A stretch of 64,000 bases of DNA from Labilithrix sp. GTDB lineage: Bacteria > Myxococcota_A > Polyangia > Polyangiales > Polyangiaceae. Of the stretch, positions 45,401-56,110 are shown one piece after another. Numbering within the stretch: the stretch's first letter is position 1; every line of letters begins with the position of its first letter. The notes beneath the pieces are model-generated. The model was not told the origin of the DNA. It searched no databases and saw only the letters and a list, made by a program, of their open reading frames with translations. The DNA lies in NCBI GenBank assembly GCA_019637105.1, contig JAHBWF010000016.1, forward strand, positions 1-64,000. The letters run 5' to 3'. The translations under genes and the position numbers were made by a program.

Positions 45401-46443
45401 GGGCGGATCCGACGCGCCTTGTAGGGCTTCTTTACGTTCGTGCCGTTCTCGTGCTTGAGGATTTCGCCCTGCGCGTCGCGCTCGAACCACTCCTGCCAGA
45501 GGTTCCACACGTTCGCGCGGTAGAGGTACCTCCTCTCGAGCGTGCCGTAGCGCTGGTCGTACTGCGCGCGCTCGGTGCGGAAGAAGCCGAACTCGTCCAT
45601 CACCGGGAGGCCGACGGGGTTGCCGCTCACGGTGCGGATGGGATCGCCGTGGTCGTCGAGGAGCGGGACGCGGTCCGGGTACTCGCGGGGCTCGAAGTCC
45701 CGCTCGGGCACCTTCATGAAGGAGAGGCGCGCGCTGATGTCGCCCGGCCCGCAGCCGGTGTCGCGGTAGTAGTAGAAGCAGGTGCGGATGTCGGGGCGCA
45801 CGGTGTAGCGCGCGCTGATGTCGACGTAGTCCTTCTCGAACGTCGGGTGGTCGGGGTGATCGGCCGCCTGGACGAAGGTGGTCGACGCGCTGATCGCCTC
45901 GAAGCCGGGCGCGACGAACATCGACTGGCTGATTTTGTTCGTGCCCCAGTCGACGCGCATGTACTCGCGCTTGTCCCAGGTGCGATCGCTCGAGTTCTCC
46001 TCGATGACGTTCGTCTCCTCGCCGGTCCCCGGGTTGTAGCCGCGGCGGATGTCGAAGTGGCTCTCGATCGGGAACGCCGCGACCGTGCCGCCGTGCGGAT
46101 CGCCGGAGTTCAGGATGTCCGGGTCCTCGCGGTAGGCCTGGAGCTCCTTGCCGTCCTCCGAGATGCGCCACTTCATGCGGTACATCTCGCCGGCCGCGCC
46201 GATGAACGCCGTGGCCTGCGCCGCGGGGACGTCCGTGATGGTCGCGCGGAAGTACCAGCTGTCGCTGTCGTCGAGGTAGCGGCCCTGCGCGTCCGGCCGC
46301 AAGAAGATCGACTTCGGGACGACGTTCGCCTGAACGCGGTTGATGGGGTCGCGTTCCTCCGCGCACCCCTCCGCTCCACCGAGCGCCGTCAGCGCCACGG
46401 CGCCGAACACGGCCGCCTTCGCACGAAGCTTCCAATCACCCAT
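42418..46443 (-). CDS. Large zinc-dependent metalloprotease lipoprotein (EcxA-like)
   Basis: A 1341-residue secreted lipoprotein (MGDWKLRAKAAVFGAVALTA signal, then GGAEGC). The N-terminal half resembles DUF5117-like regions; the centre has an EcxA-type zinc protease motif, LLEHEVGHTVGLRHNFEGSSDALNF, near residue 702 (HExxH plus a downstream His). The region after it has aromatic-rich modules (YHWLFYQGSYDYYWRAILGG). Such proteins occur widely in Myxococcota and are presumed to degrade extracellular proteins. The ATG at 46443 has AAGGGG nine bases upstream and gives a normal signal peptide; TAAGGT at 46529 is a likely -10. The 1341-residue length is much larger than classic metalloproteases. 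Confidence 0.9.
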   Translation of the reverse strand: MGDWKLRAKAAVFGAVALTALGGAEGCAEERDPINRVQANVVPKSIFLRPDAQGRYLDDSDSWYFRATITDVPAAQATAFIGAAGEMYRMKWRISEDGKELQAYREDPDILNSGDPHGGTVAAFPIESHFDIRRGYNPGTGEETNVIEENSSDRTWDKREYMRVDWGTNKISQSMFVAPGFEAISASTTFVQAADHPDHPTFEKDYVDISARYTVRPDIRTCFYYYRDTGCGPGDISARLSFMKVPERDFEPREYPDRVPLLDDHGDPIRTVSGNPVGLPVMDEFGFFRTERAQYDQRYGTLERRYLYRANVWNLWQEWFERDAQGEILKHENGTNVKKPYKARRIRPIVYFLNAEWPDAMKPVAQATADGWNDAFNETVASLRLLEDREPGSALSYAELRGEVERMKQAGERSFVLCPNNPVVEGDPAACGEPGTVARQGDLRYSFMYWVSKPQPSGPLGFGPSYADPITGELFTASAYVYGGALDTYAQSAVDIVNLLNGKTSEFEYVNGVSTDEYAKRLARGEVPGPRQSAVPGFAGVAPGQAGFDLEAAQASVERGVNRPLLKTITEKGLPLATGPSGAERRAMIRGTPLERKIFDTPETHFLAGKTPEQALSDDDLKRISDVFAASDVVKQENERQRFLGEHHCYLDASLVDDSIVGLARQMAAKYASAGSAQEQEQAQHDMWNDLRARILSGLLEHEVGHTVGLRHNFEGSSDALNFFDEFWDLKQENLQFGAPMTESQKNAGMTELQYSTVMDYGARFNADIRGLGKYDYAAIRFGYGDLVETFPKGAIKDPLYTAAANKFGSGFFTGYSAEVLDDINRQYRHYTMIPGEFDGGIAAIKRGGREIRPFADVVENARVAYLKAKGNTSNVKTTSKNGGYDVVPYRYCGDEFAGSANRPLCQRWDQGMDPMEVVSDAMNRYKQYYVFDAFTRGRAGGYNMMAGYLSKIATRYFSHVHSQYIHWLFYQGSYDYYWRAILGGAEGVKNGYITNADWFKDPAGGLGSTMATTWGLDRLIDVLGTPDVGVYIPNTDSALQEDGAFFDQATSSPYACRDAQGATTKCTSNDKQLTLDIESGARYRYTRYDNASGQGFFNRIKNIGSFYDKIAALLTLTNTSTNFVGQDQTNAVSYRIGFYLAYPKAMSGVFGGVATDSYDKYAWRVESSLTGGPTLMTPNVFQTLGGRDGAVTTPAASELRGTAINSGWYFFYKAYALFFSMAEFQSNFSQSWNDAVRVWCVGCGEAFTPGDGLTPVTMTDPLTGKQYAAIDYADGRYSPGSDLIKQGQKLIDDYNARLAAAPDAENREYYINRARARLQDQVELMDLIRGLYQTYGYTRF

Positions 46444-46528
46444 GGTCGTCGCCCCTTCTCGAGCCCTGGCGTGTCCAGCGGCTGTCCTTCCCACGCGCCC
46501 GCAGCTCTTCCGCAGCATGGGGCGGCGC

Positions 46529-46534
46529 ACCTTA
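46529..46534 (-). promoter_or_regulatory. -10-like element of the metalloprotease gene
   Basis: TAAGGT (minus strand) lies about 85 bases upstream of the ATG at 46443, leaving room for a leader of about 80 bases that contains the ribosome site. Confidence 0.4.
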
Positions 46535-46830
46535 GGCCAGCGGCCGATGCGCGACCCGATGGGGCGCTTCGCGCGTGGGTGGCAGAGCACCAACCGAGAG
46601 CGAGAAGAGCCCCGATCCTCGAGGGGCTCTGCCGGCCCACGCTGGCTCGCGCCCAATGCACGAGTCTTGCCACTTTCACGAATTGGAGATCACGCCTTAT
46701 TTTCGAATCGACGTCGCGTCGAGCGGCCCGCCGTCAACCTTCGAACGCCAGCCGCGCACGCTCAGCCGCGCCGCTCCGACCTCGACCGGCCGCTCCGCGC
46801 CGCGTGCTCGGGCGGGAGGGCGTCGCTCAG

Positions 46831-46934
46831 CCGCTCGTCGCGCTGAGCCGCTCGCCGCGCGGAGCCGCTCGGCCGCGTTGCCCCGCTCGTCGCGCTGCGC
46901 CGCTCGCCGCGTTGACCCGCTCGGCCGCGTTGAG
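46831..46934. repeat. Tandem repeat, 2 x 52 bp, each of three 17-18-mers
   Basis: Six units starting CCGCTCG lie at 46831, 46848, 46865, 46883, 46900 and 46917. Units 1/4, 2/5 and 3/6 are the best matches, so a 52-bp triplet (46831-46882) is duplicated (46883-46934). It lies in non-coding DNA and shares the GAGCCGCTC core with the repeat at 38282. Confidence 0.75.
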
Positions 46935-46947
46935 CCTCATACGCGCA

Positions 46948-46981
46948 AACGCACGAGCCCGCGGCCGCGAGCTCGTGCGTT
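46948..46981 (-). terminator. Hairpin after the Cys-rich lipoprotein gene
   Basis: An 11-bp perfect stem (46948-46958 with 46971-46981) with a 12-base GC-rich loop, 66 bases past the stop at 47047. On the minus strand it is followed by TTGCGCG, a poor U-tract. Confidence 0.45.
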
Positions 46982-47046
46982 CTTTCGTCTCGGCGTCGCC
47001 GGCGGCGCGCGGGGTTCGTCGCCGCGGTTCGCTCACGCGCTCGGCG

Positions 47047-48456
47047 TCAGTTGCACGCCCCCGAGCACGCGTTGCCCGCGCACGACAGGAAGTCGTTGAA
47101 TGCGTCGATGCCGTCCTCGTGCGCGCTCGCGCACTCCTGGGCGCACTGCTGCGTGGTGCACGCCTTGAGGCACGTCTCGAGCGCGCGACACGCCGTGTCG
47201 GCCCTGCAGGCGTCGTACGTGCCCTTGCACGCGCCGGTCTGCGCGGCCGTGACGCACGCGTCGCACGCCGTCGCCGGATCGACGCACTTCCCGCCGCCGC
47301 ACGCCAGCCCTCCGCCGCAGGACTTCCCGCACGCGCCGCAGTTGTCGCGATCGGTCTGGAGGTTGGCGCACTCGCTCCCGCTGCCGCACGCCGTCTCGCC
47401 GGCGCCGCAGCCCTGGAACGAGGTCGACTCGCTCGAGAGCGTGATCAGATCGAGCCAGCCCTCGGGCTGGACCTCGACCTGCGAGAGCTCGCCCTTCGCG
47501 GTGAAGCCCTTGCGCGTCTCCTTGCGCTGGCGCGCGACCGTCAGCGAGAGGTTGCGCGGCCCCGCCCCTTCGTCGTCGCCGAGCGCGGCGTCGATCGCCG
47601 CGCGCGGCAGGTCGAACTTGCCGGCGGCGTCGTTGGCCTTGCACGTGACGGCCCCGCCGGGGCCCGTGACCGTGACGAGGATCGCGTCGTCGCCCGCCTT
47701 CCAGGAGATCGGCAGCGCCCCGGTCCCGAAGACCTTGTCACGCGGGATCTTGTTCAGCGCGGGCGACGTCTGGAGGAACGTGGTGGCCTTGAACGACTCG
47801 TCGAACTTCTCGAAGCCGGCGTCGACCGCGCCCTGCGCCTGGACGGTGATCTCGGCCCCCGCGAGGAACGGCGCGCCCGTGTTGCCCTTGTTCTCGTAGG
47901 CGTACGGCGGGAACATCGTGATCGACGTGGTCGTACCGCTGAAGGCGATCGGGCCGGCGTCGAACGACTCGATCTTCGCGCAGACGGCCTTGCCGCTCTT
48001 GTCGAGCGTGCAGCTCTCCTCCTCGTCGCACTCCTTCGAGCACACCGCGATCGCCTTGCACTTCGGCGCGCAGTCGTCGTCGAGGACGCACGCCTCGCCG
48101 TCATCGCAGCCGGTGAACGAGTCCTCGTTGTCGGTGCACTTGACGCGCGCGACGATCTCGCACGCCGCGTCGAGCTTCTTCTTGCAGACGCGCGCCTTCC
48201 GCGCGTCCGGGACGAACCCGACGCTGACGATCGGGTTCGGGGTGCCGCTCCCCGCCGCGTGGGTCTCGCCGAGGAGGATCGTCCCGAGCGAGTGCGGCGG
48301 CTGGTTCGCGGGATCGTCGGGATCGAGCTCGTCGCCGGCCCCGGCGTCCGCGTCCGCGGCTCCCGACGGATCGCCGCCCTGGTTGATGGTCGTGGTCGTG
48401 CACGCCGCGAGGGCCGCGAAGATCCCGAGGAGCGAGACGCGATGAGCAAGCTTCAT
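47047..48456 (-). CDS. Cys-rich lipoprotein with repeat modules
   Basis: A 469-residue secreted lipoprotein (signal MKLAHRVSLLGIFAALAAC). An Asp/Ala/Gly linker leads to a long globular region without recognised motifs, and a C-terminal Cys-rich part with a TDRDNCGACGKSC module, as seen in many myxobacterial surface proteins, and a final region with at least ten Cys (CDACV; CKGTYDACRADTACRALETCL). A paired set at about residues 80-160 also contains Cys every 10-15 residues (CKKKLDAAC; CSKECDEEESC). The start has no ribosome site; TAACCC lies six bases upstream. Likely extracellular; function unknown. Confidence 0.7.
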   Translation of the reverse strand: MKLAHRVSLLGIFAALAACTTTTINQGGDPSGAADADAGAGDELDPDDPANQPPHSLGTILLGETHAAGSGTPNPIVSVGFVPDARKARVCKKKLDAACEIVARVKCTDNEDSFTGCDDGEACVLDDDCAPKCKAIAVCSKECDEEESCTLDKSGKAVCAKIESFDAGPIAFSGTTTSITMFPPYAYENKGNTGAPFLAGAEITVQAQGAVDAGFEKFDESFKATTFLQTSPALNKIPRDKVFGTGALPISWKAGDDAILVTVTGPGGAVTCKANDAAGKFDLPRAAIDAALGDDEGAGPRNLSLTVARQRKETRKGFTAKGELSQVEVQPEGWLDLITLSSESTSFQGCGAGETACGSGSECANLQTDRDNCGACGKSCGGGLACGGGKCVDPATACDACVTAAQTGACKGTYDACRADTACRALETCLKACTTQQCAQECASAHEDGIDAFNDFLSCAGNACSGACN

Positions 48457-48507
48457 GGCCGAGGGTTACGGCCGCCGGCGTCGAGGTCTTCCCTGGCAAC
48501 TCCCGGA

Positions 48508-50952
48508 TCACCCGAGCTTCAGGAACCGCGCGAGGACCTTCTTTTCGCCCCAGCCGGGGAAGAACGCGACGACCGCGGGCTCGCTGGCGTTGACGATCTT
48601 CATGACCTCGCCGCGCCCGAACCGCTCGTGGACCACCTTGCTGCCGCGCCGCAGCTCCACGCCCTCGGACGCGTCGCTCGACTCGTCGTAGTCGACGAAG
48701 CGCTCGCCGGGAGCGCGCTCGGGCGTCGCGGCGCCGCTCCTCCGCCGCAACGCCTCCGGGCCCGGTCCCCACGCGCTCGAGGCCGCCTGGCTGCTCTCGT
48801 CGCCCGCGTACGCGCGCGCGCCCAGAGGATGACGCCACGCCGCCCCCGCCGAGGACGCCCGGCGCTCCTGCTGCTGCCGCCACGAGGTCGGCGCCGTCGA
48901 CTCGCGGTCGATCCAGCGCCCGCCCGAGCCCGCGGCGCGCGCGGCGGCGGTCTCGAGGTGCTCGATCGCGCCCGGCGGGAGGTCCCCGACGAAGCGGCTC
49001 GGGACGCCGAGGCGCGTCGTACCGAAGATCTGCCGCTGCCGCGCGTGCGTCACGACGAGGTGCTGGCGCGCGCGCGTGATCGCGACGTACGCGAGCCGCC
49101 GCTCCTCATCCATCTCCTCGGGGCTGCGCGGCTCCTGGCTCCGGTACGGGAACATGTCCTCCTCCATGCCCGTGAGGAGGACGAGCTCGAACTCGAGGCC
49201 CTTGGCGCCGTGGATGGTCATCAGCGTGACCTTCTCGACCTCGCCGAGCTTGTCCGTGTCGCTGACCAGCGAGACGCGCTCGAGGAACCCCTCGAGCGTC
49301 GGCGCCTCGCCGCGCGCCTCGGCCTCCGTCTCGTAGTCGCTCATCGAGCCCTCGAGCTCGGCGAGGTTCTCGAGCCGGCCCTCGGCCTCGGCCGTGTCCT
49401 CGTCCTCGAGCGCCTTCTTGTAGCCGCTCTTCGCGAGGACGATGCGCAGGACCTCGGCGGCCGGGCGGTCCTTCGCCTCGTTCGTCAACAGGGAGAGGAG
49501 CTCGCGGAACTGCCCGAGCCGCTTCCTCGGCGCGGAGCCCAGGTCCTCCGCGAAGTCCTCCAGCTTCCCGAGCGCCTCGACCAGCGATAGGCGGTGCGCG
49601 CTCGCGTAGGCCGCGAGGCGCTCGACGGTCGTGTGGCCGATCCCGCGCGAGGGCGTGTTGATGACGCGGAGGAGATCGACGTCGCTCCGCGGATTGACGA
49701 GCACGCGCAGGTACGCGAGCGCGTCCTTCACCTCGGCGCGATCGTAGAACCTCGTGCCCCCGACGATCTGGTAGGGGACGTCGACCGCGCGCAGCGCCTC
49801 TTCGAGGACGCGGGACTGGGCGTGCACCCGGTAGAAGACCGCGATCTCCTTCGCGCCGATCCCGGCCTCGCGGGCGTCACGGATCGCGCGGACGACGCAC
49901 GCGGCCTCGTCGCGCTCGTCCGCGCAGGCGATGACGCGGAGCGGCGAGCCGTCCTCCTTGTCGGTCCAGAGCTCCTTCGGCTCGCGCGTCGGCGAGGGCG
50001 CGATGACCGCGAGCGCCGACGAGACGATGTTCCCCGTCGAGCGGTAGTTCTGCTCGAGCTTCACGACCTTCGCGTCCGGCCAGTCACGGCGGAAATGGCG
50101 GATGTTCCGGACGTCGGCGCCGCGCCAGCGGTAGATCGACTGGTCGTCGTCGCCGACGACGCACAGGTTCTTCGTCCGCGCCGCGAGCCGCTTGAGGAGG
50201 CGGTACTGGATCTGGTTCGTGTCCTGGAACTCGTCGACGAGGATGTAGTCGAACTTCTTCTCGAGCGCCTCGCGCGCGCGGAGGACCTCGGCGGGGAACG
50301 AGCCGTCGCTCGGCGCTTCGAGGACGCGGACGACCGAGAGGATCAGGTCCTCGAAATCGAGCGCGTTTGCCGCGCGGAGCGCCGCCTCGTACCGCGTGTA
50401 CGCCTTCTGGACGGCGTCGTCGAGGTAGCTGTCGAGGTGCATCTCCGCCGGACCGCGGCCCTCCTGCTTCTCCTTGTGGATGCGGCCGAGCACCGACTTC
50501 GGCGAGTAGCGCCGGTCGTCGAGGTTCATGTCGCGGAGGATGCGGGTGACCACCGCCTTCTGGTCGGTGGTGTCGTAAATGACGAAGCTCCTGGTCCGAT
50601 CGATCGCCTCGGGGAAGAGCCGGAGGAACTTGGCGCACGTGGCGTGGAAGGTCCCGACCCAGAGGTCGCGGGCGACCGGCCCCAGCAGATCGGGGCGCTC
50701 GAGGCGATGACGCATCTCGCCAGCGGCCTTGTTCGTGAACGTCACCGCGAGGATCCGCCAGGGCGGTACGTGCTCGCGCGCGACGAGGTTCGCGATGCGG
50801 TACGTGATCACCCGCGTCTTTCCGCTCCCCGCGCCGGCGAAGACCAGGAGCGGGCCGCCCACGTGAGCGACCGCCTCGGCTTGCGGCGCGTTCAGCTCGA
50901 CCGGCGCTCCTCCGGAGGCGCCGGGAGCGTGGGACTGGGGCACGTCTTGCAT
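48508..50952 (-). CDS. ATP-dependent DNA helicase of the PcrA/UvrD/Rep family
   Basis: An 814-residue superfamily 1A helicase that unwinds DNA 3'-5' in repair and replication. Motifs run in order: Q-motif LNAPQAEAV, Walker [11 protein letters not shown] (about residue 45), motif [10 protein letters not shown], motif [19 protein letters not shown], motif IV NYRST, motif [12 protein letters not shown] and motif [12 protein letters not shown]. After about residue 700 there is a less conserved linker, then the C-terminal Tudor-like region [14 protein letters not shown]. The family is usually essential or strongly required for repair. The gene is divergent from grpE, about 130 bases away. Distinguishing PcrA from UvrD needs more than the sequence shows. 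Confidence 0.93.
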   Translation of the reverse strand: MQDVPQSHAPGASGGAPVELNAPQAEAVAHVGGPLLVFAGAGSGKTRVITYRIANLVAREHVPPWRILAVTFTNKAAGEMRHRLERPDLLGPVARDLWVGTFHATCAKFLRLFPEAIDRTRSFVIYDTTDQKAVVTRILRDMNLDDRRYSPKSVLGRIHKEKQEGRGPAEMHLDSYLDDAVQKAYTRYEAALRAANALDFEDLILSVVRVLEAPSDGSFPAEVLRAREALEKKFDYILVDEFQDTNQIQYRLLKRLAARTKNLCVVGDDDQSIYRWRGADVRNIRHFRRDWPDAKVVKLEQNYRSTGNIVSSALAVIAPSPTREPKELWTDKEDGSPLRVIACADERDEAACVVRAIRDAREAGIGAKEIAVFYRVHAQSRVLEEALRAVDVPYQIVGGTRFYDRAEVKDALAYLRVLVNPRSDVDLLRVINTPSRGIGHTTVERLAAYASAHRLSLVEALGKLEDFAEDLGSAPRKRLGQFRELLSLLTNEAKDRPAAEVLRIVLAKSGYKKALEDEDTAEAEGRLENLAELEGSMSDYETEAEARGEAPTLEGFLERVSLVSDTDKLGEVEKVTLMTIHGAKGLEFELVLLTGMEEDMFPYRSQEPRSPEEMDEERRLAYVAITRARQHLVVTHARQRQIFGTTRLGVPSRFVGDLPPGAIEHLETAAARAAGSGGRWIDRESTAPTSWRQQQERRASSAGAAWRHPLGARAYAGDESSQAASSAWGPGPEALRRRSGAATPERAPGERFVDYDESSDASEGVELRRGSKVVHERFGRGEVMKIVNASEPAVVAFFPGWGEKKVLARFLKLG

Positions 50953-51028
50953 TCCTTCCCCCGCTTAGCCCCCCCAGGTTCGAGGCGCCAGGAGCAAGCG
51001 CGAGAGCCGCTCCGCGGAGCGCACAGGC

Positions 51029-51059
51029 TTGTTTCCGACCGCGTAACTTCAGGTATAGT
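51029..51059 (+). promoter_or_regulatory. Promoter candidate for grpE-dnaK
   Basis: TATAGT (51054-51059) is 22 bases upstream of the grpE ATG. A TTGTTT lies 19 bases before it (51029-51034), a somewhat wide spacing for a sigma-70-type promoter. No CIRCE (HrcA) operator is seen. Confidence 0.45.
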
Positions 51060-51081
51060 CGGGGGCCGAGGAACGGCTGAG

Positions 51082-51666
51082 ATGCCCGCACAAAGCGAAG
51101 AAAAGAACGACCTCACCGACGAGGCGAACGGCGAAGCTTCCCCTGCGTCCGGCGACGAGCCCGCGGCCTCGAGCGCACCCGCCGACCCGGTCGCCGAGGC
51201 CAAGGCCGAGGCGGCGCGCATGAAGGACCAGTGGATGCGCACCGCCGCGGACTTCGACAACTTCAGGAAGCGCGCGCGGCGCGAGCTCGAGGACACCCGC
51301 AAGGCGGGCAAGGAAGATCTCCTGAAGGAGTTCCTCCCGGTGTTCGACAACCTCGAGCGCGCGATCCAGAGCGCCCAGCGCGCGACGGACGTGAAGGCCG
51401 TCGCCGAGGGCCTGCAGATGGTGCTCCGGCAGTACCTCGACACGCTCTCGCGCGGCGGCATCACCAAGGTGCCGGGCGTCGGCGCGCAGTTCGATCCCAC
51501 GCACCACGAGGCGATCCAACAGGTCGAGACCGACGAGCACCCGGCCGGGACCGTGGTCGCGGAGGTCCAGCCCGGCTACATGCAGGGAGACCGCTTGATC
51601 CGGGCGGCGATGGTCGTGGTCGCGAAGCCGAAATCGACGGCCGGCGAAGGCTCCGCGTCCGAGTAA
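51082..51666 (+). CDS. grpE: Nucleotide exchange factor GrpE
   Basis: GrpE releases ADP from DnaK; 194 residues. An acidic/Ser-Ala N-terminal tail of about 45 residues leads to the long dimerisation helix ([22 protein letters not shown]), and the C-terminal beta-wing follows ([38 protein letters not shown]). A GAGGA ribosome site is nine bases upstream of the ATG at 51082. dnaK follows after 12 bases, so they form an operon. Confidence 0.95.
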   Translation: MPAQSEEKNDLTDEANGEASPASGDEPAASSAPADPVAEAKAEAARMKDQWMRTAADFDNFRKRARRELEDTRKAGKEDLLKEFLPVFDNLERAIQSAQRATDVKAVAEGLQMVLRQYLDTLSRGGITKVPGVGAQFDPTHHEAIQQVETDEHPAGTVVAEVQPGYMQGDRLIRAAMVVVAKPKSTAGEGSASE

Positions 51667-51678
51667 CTTCGAGGGGAC

Positions 51679-53508
51679 ATGGCGAAGGTCATCGGTATCG
51701 ACCTGGGCACGACGAACTCCTGCGTGGCGATCGTCGAGACGAGCCCGACCGGCAAAGTCGACGTTCGGATCATCCCGAACGCGGAGGGCGCGCGCACGAC
51801 GCCGTCGATCGTCGGCTTCACGGCGAGCGGCGAGCGCCTCGTCGGTCAGTCGGCCAAGCGCCAGGCGGTGACCAACGCACAGAACACGGTCTACGCCGTC
51901 AAGCGTCTCATCGGCCGCAAGTACCGCGACGGGGAGACGATGCGCCAGGTCGAGCGGAGCCCCTACAAGATCATCGAGGCGCCGAACGGCGACGCGTGGG
52001 TCTCGGTCGCCGGGAAGGACATGTCTCCGCCCGAGGTGAGCGCGATGGTCCTCGCGCGGATGAAGGAGATCGCCGAGGCGTACCTCGGCGAGCCGGTCAC
52101 CGACGCCGTCGTCACCGTCCCCGCCTACTTCGACGACGCCCAGCGCCAGGCGACGCGCGACGCCGGCAAGATCGCCGGGCTCGAGGTCCGCCGGATCATC
52201 AACGAGCCCACGGCCGCCGCCATCGCCTACGGGCTCGACAAGAAGTCCGCCGAGCGCATCGCGGTCTACGACCTCGGCGGAGGCACCTTCGATATCTCGA
52301 TCCTCGAGATCCAGGAGGGCGTCTTCAGCGTCCGCGCGACCAACGGCGACACCTACCTCGGGGGCGAGGACTTCGACCTCCAGATCGTCGACGCGATCGC
52401 CGAGTCGTTCCAGAAGGAGCACGGGGTCGATCTCAAGAAGGACCGGATGGCCCTCCAGCGCCTGAAGGAGGCCGCCGAGAAGGCGAAGCACGAGCTGTCG
52501 TCCTCGCTCGAGACCGAGCTCAACCTGCCCTTCATCGCCACGAACTCGAAGGGCGAGCCGCTCCACGTCCAGAAGACGATGACGCGCGCCGAGCTCGAGC
52601 TTTTGACGGGCGAGCTCATCGAGCGCAGCCTCGAGCCGTGCCGGCGCTGCCTTCAGGACGCCAAGCTCACGCCGCAGGACATCAACTCCGTCGTCCTCGT
52701 CGGCGGGATGACGCGCATGCCCGCCGTCGTGAAGGCGGTGAAGGAGTTCTTCGGCAAGGAGCCGAACAAGGGCGTCAACCCGGACGAGGTCGTCGCCGCC
52801 GGCGCGGCGCTCCAGGGCTCCGCGCTCGGCGAGGAGTCTCCGATCGAGATGCTCCTGCTCGACGTCACGCCGCTCTCGCTCGGCGTCGAGACCGGCGGCG
52901 GCGTGTTCACCGTCCTCATCCCGCGCAACACGACGATCCCGACGGAGCGCAACGAGATCTTCACGACGAGCGTCGACAACCAGAACTTCGTGCCCATCCA
53001 CGTCCTCCAGGGCGAGCGCCCGATGGCCGCGGACAACCGCAGCCTCGCGCGCTTCGAGCTCACGGGGATCCCGCCTGCGCCGCGCGGCGTCCCGAAGATC
53101 TCGGTGACCTTCCGCATCGACGCGAACGGCGTCGTGTCGATCGACGCGAAGGACCTCGGCTCCGGTCGCTCGCAGCAGATGAACATCACGCCGACGAGCG
53201 GCCTCTCGAAAGAAGAGATCGAGCGCATCGTCGGCGAGGGCGAGCGCCACCAGGCCGCCGACGCCGTCCGCAAGGAGCTCGCCGAGGTGCGCAACCAGGC
53301 CGAGACGCTCCTCTACACGACCGAGGCCGCGCTCGAGGGCTACCAGGACCTCGTCGACGGCGAGATGATCGAGCGCACGCGCGAGAGCTGCAACCGGCTC
53401 CGCGAGCTCATCGATCAGCAGGGCGACCTCACGAGCCTCCGCTCGCAGTACCAGGACCTCGAGGCGCTGACGTTCAAGATCGCCGAGTCCCTCTACGGCA
53501 CCGGCTGA
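51679..53508 (+). CDS. dnaK: Chaperone DnaK (Hsp70)
   Basis: An ATP-dependent chaperone of 609 residues. The nucleotide domain has [15 protein letters not shown] at the start, [14 protein letters not shown] and [13 protein letters not shown] signatures. The substrate domain follows from about residue 385, and the lid helices end with a short SLYGTG tail. It stops about where the disordered C-terminal tail begins in other DnaK proteins, so the usual 25-35 residue tail with a terminal acidic motif is missing. The start has GAGGGGAC seven bases upstream. No dnaJ follows. A minor oddity of the tail may affect co-chaperone binding. Confidence 0.93.
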   Translation: MAKVIGIDLGTTNSCVAIVETSPTGKVDVRIIPNAEGARTTPSIVGFTASGERLVGQSAKRQAVTNAQNTVYAVKRLIGRKYRDGETMRQVERSPYKIIEAPNGDAWVSVAGKDMSPPEVSAMVLARMKEIAEAYLGEPVTDAVVTVPAYFDDAQRQATRDAGKIAGLEVRRIINEPTAAAIAYGLDKKSAERIAVYDLGGGTFDISILEIQEGVFSVRATNGDTYLGGEDFDLQIVDAIAESFQKEHGVDLKKDRMALQRLKEAAEKAKHELSSSLETELNLPFIATNSKGEPLHVQKTMTRAELELLTGELIERSLEPCRRCLQDAKLTPQDINSVVLVGGMTRMPAVVKAVKEFFGKEPNKGVNPDEVVAAGAALQGSALGEESPIEMLLLDVTPLSLGVETGGGVFTVLIPRNTTIPTERNEIFTTSVDNQNFVPIHVLQGERPMAADNRSLARFELTGIPPAPRGVPKISVTFRIDANGVVSIDAKDLGSGRSQQMNITPTSGLSKEEIERIVGEGERHQAADAVRKELAEVRNQAETLLYTTEAALEGYQDLVDGEMIERTRESCNRLRELIDQQGDLTSLRSQYQDLEALTFKIAESLYGTG

Positions 53509-53612
53509 CGCTCGGCCGAGCGGACGAACGGCCCCCGAGCCCGTGACCGGATCCGCGGAGGTCGCGCGCGACCGGCGCCGGCGGAGGGCCGAGGACGTCG
53601 CGACGCGGCCGA

Positions 53613-54728
53613 TCAGTCGAGCGTGTCGTCGCCCTCGACCAGCGACGAGTCGGGCGGCGGCGAGATGACCGACGACGGCGCGCTCGACTTCGTCTCGGCG
53701 GGCGACATCAGCTTTCGGACGAGGTCGGCGCGGTTGGCGACGCCGAGCTTCTGGTAGAGGCGGCGGACGTACGTGCGGACCGTGTTCTCCGACAGCCCGG
53801 AGATCGCCGCGACGTTCACGCCGCTGTAGCCGGCGACGAGCAGCCGCGCGATCTCGCGCTCACGCTTGCTGAGGCCCTCGATGGGGGCGGCCTTCTCCTG
53901 CGGCTCGACGCGCAAGATCGCGCATTTGGCGTTGTTGAAGACGGGGTCGCCCTCGATCTTCGCGACCGCGACGACCGCCCCCGACGGCAGGCGCGGCGGC
54001 GTCGGCAGCGCCTCCTGCTTCGCGCGGGCCTGGAGCGATTGCTCGGCGGCGTCGACGACGTGATCCTCGATCGGGAGCACGTCGGTCTCCCACTCGACGC
54101 CGCGCTCGCGGTTGGCCGCCCAGAGGACCTTCTTGCGCTCGCGATCCACGACGAAGAGCGTGCCGCTCACCTTGCTGAACGCGCGGAGCGCGGCCGCCTC
54201 GCGCGAGAGCTCGTCATAGGCGATCTGGACGCGGGCGCCCGCGGCGACGAACGGGCCGAGCGCCTCGAGCTTGTCGACGTCGGCCTGCGTGAACTCTCCC
54301 TCGGCCTCGCGACGCTCGAGCCCCGCGAGCCCGAACAGCACGCCGCCCTCGTGGAGGAAGAAGAGGATCGCGTGCTTCATCCCGGTCTCCGCGTGCGCCG
54401 CGAAGTAGGGCAACTTCATCCGCTCGTCGTCCGGATAGAGCTCGTTCGCGAGGTAGACGCGGCGCGTCGTCTCGACGACGCTCTTCGTCTCGAAGCCGAA
54501 GGCCTGGGTCAGCCGGATCGCCCCGTCCGATTTCAGAGCGCGCGCCACCCCGTCGACCAGCCGCGAGGAGTCGGCGTAGGCCCGAGCGTCCTCCGTCCCG
54601 AAGCACACGAAGGCGCCGGAGGCCGGGACGAGCTGACGCATCGCGTCCATGACGCGCCGCCGAAAGCTGGCGCGCGTGCCGTGTTGGACCACCGAGAGTC
54701 GCGCCGCATCAAGCCCAGCCTGTTCCAT
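53613..54728 (-). CDS. LuxR-family transcriptional regulator
   Basis: A 371-residue regulator. The C-terminal helix-turn-helix is clear: LSKREREIARLLVAGYSG and ISGLSENTVRTYVRRLYQKLGVANRADLV (about residues 290-345). The first 200 residues are a probable GAF-like or other sensing domain (FFLHEGGVLFGLAGLERREAEGEF), with a second region (FVVDRERKKVLWAANRERG) before the DNA-binding part. No receiver aspartate signature is seen. The ATG at 54728 has GGAGGG about eight bases before it. The signal is unknown; the divergent LeuA-family gene at 54827 is a plausible target. Confidence 0.85.
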   Translation of the reverse strand: MEQAGLDAARLSVVQHGTRASFRRRVMDAMRQLVPASGAFVCFGTEDARAYADSSRLVDGVARALKSDGAIRLTQAFGFETKSVVETTRRVYLANELYPDDERMKLPYFAAHAETGMKHAILFFLHEGGVLFGLAGLERREAEGEFTQADVDKLEALGPFVAAGARVQIAYDELSREAAALRAFSKVSGTLFVVDRERKKVLWAANRERGVEWETDVLPIEDHVVDAAEQSLQARAKQEALPTPPRLPSGAVVAVAKIEGDPVFNNAKCAILRVEPQEKAAPIEGLSKREREIARLLVAGYSGVNVAAISGLSENTVRTYVRRLYQKLGVANRADLVRKLMSPAETKSSAPSSVISPPPDSSLVEGDDTLD

Positions 54729-54826
54729 CGTGCCCTCCGGGTTCGGGTCGGGTCCTCTCGCGTCGTGACGATCCGGCGCCCGCGATGCCGCCGTCCGAGG
54801 CGCCGACTTCGTGGCATACTCTACCC

Positions 54827-56089
<1,263 letters not shown>

Positions 56090-56110
56090 GCCCCCTCGGG
56101 CGCGCGGCGC

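Larger units (their letters stand above)
46444..47046. other. Intergenic region with repeats and hairpins, no gene
   Basis: About 600 bases between two minus-strand lipoprotein genes. It holds a promoter-like TAAGGT (46529-46534), an 8-bp inverted repeat (46606-46613 with 46623-46630), the 104-bp tandem repeat at 46831-46934, and a terminator-like hairpin at 46948-46981. No coding sequence with normal codon use is visible on either strand. Confidence 0.6.

Noticed and set aside
43543-49590. Open frame of 2015 codons on the plus strand
   Set aside because: It lies antisense to the metalloprotease, Cys-rich lipoprotein and helicase genes and has Arg/Val/Leu/Asp-rich sequence with no motif. Long antisense frames are expected at this GC content.
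51029-51082. CIRCE/HrcA operator upstream of grpE
   Set aside because: The TTAGCACTC-N9-GAGTGCTAA pattern is absent.
53509-53522. Palindrome CGCTCGGCCGAGCG after dnaK
   Set aside because: Its stem is only five base pairs around a four-base loop and no U-tract follows; too weak to call a terminator.
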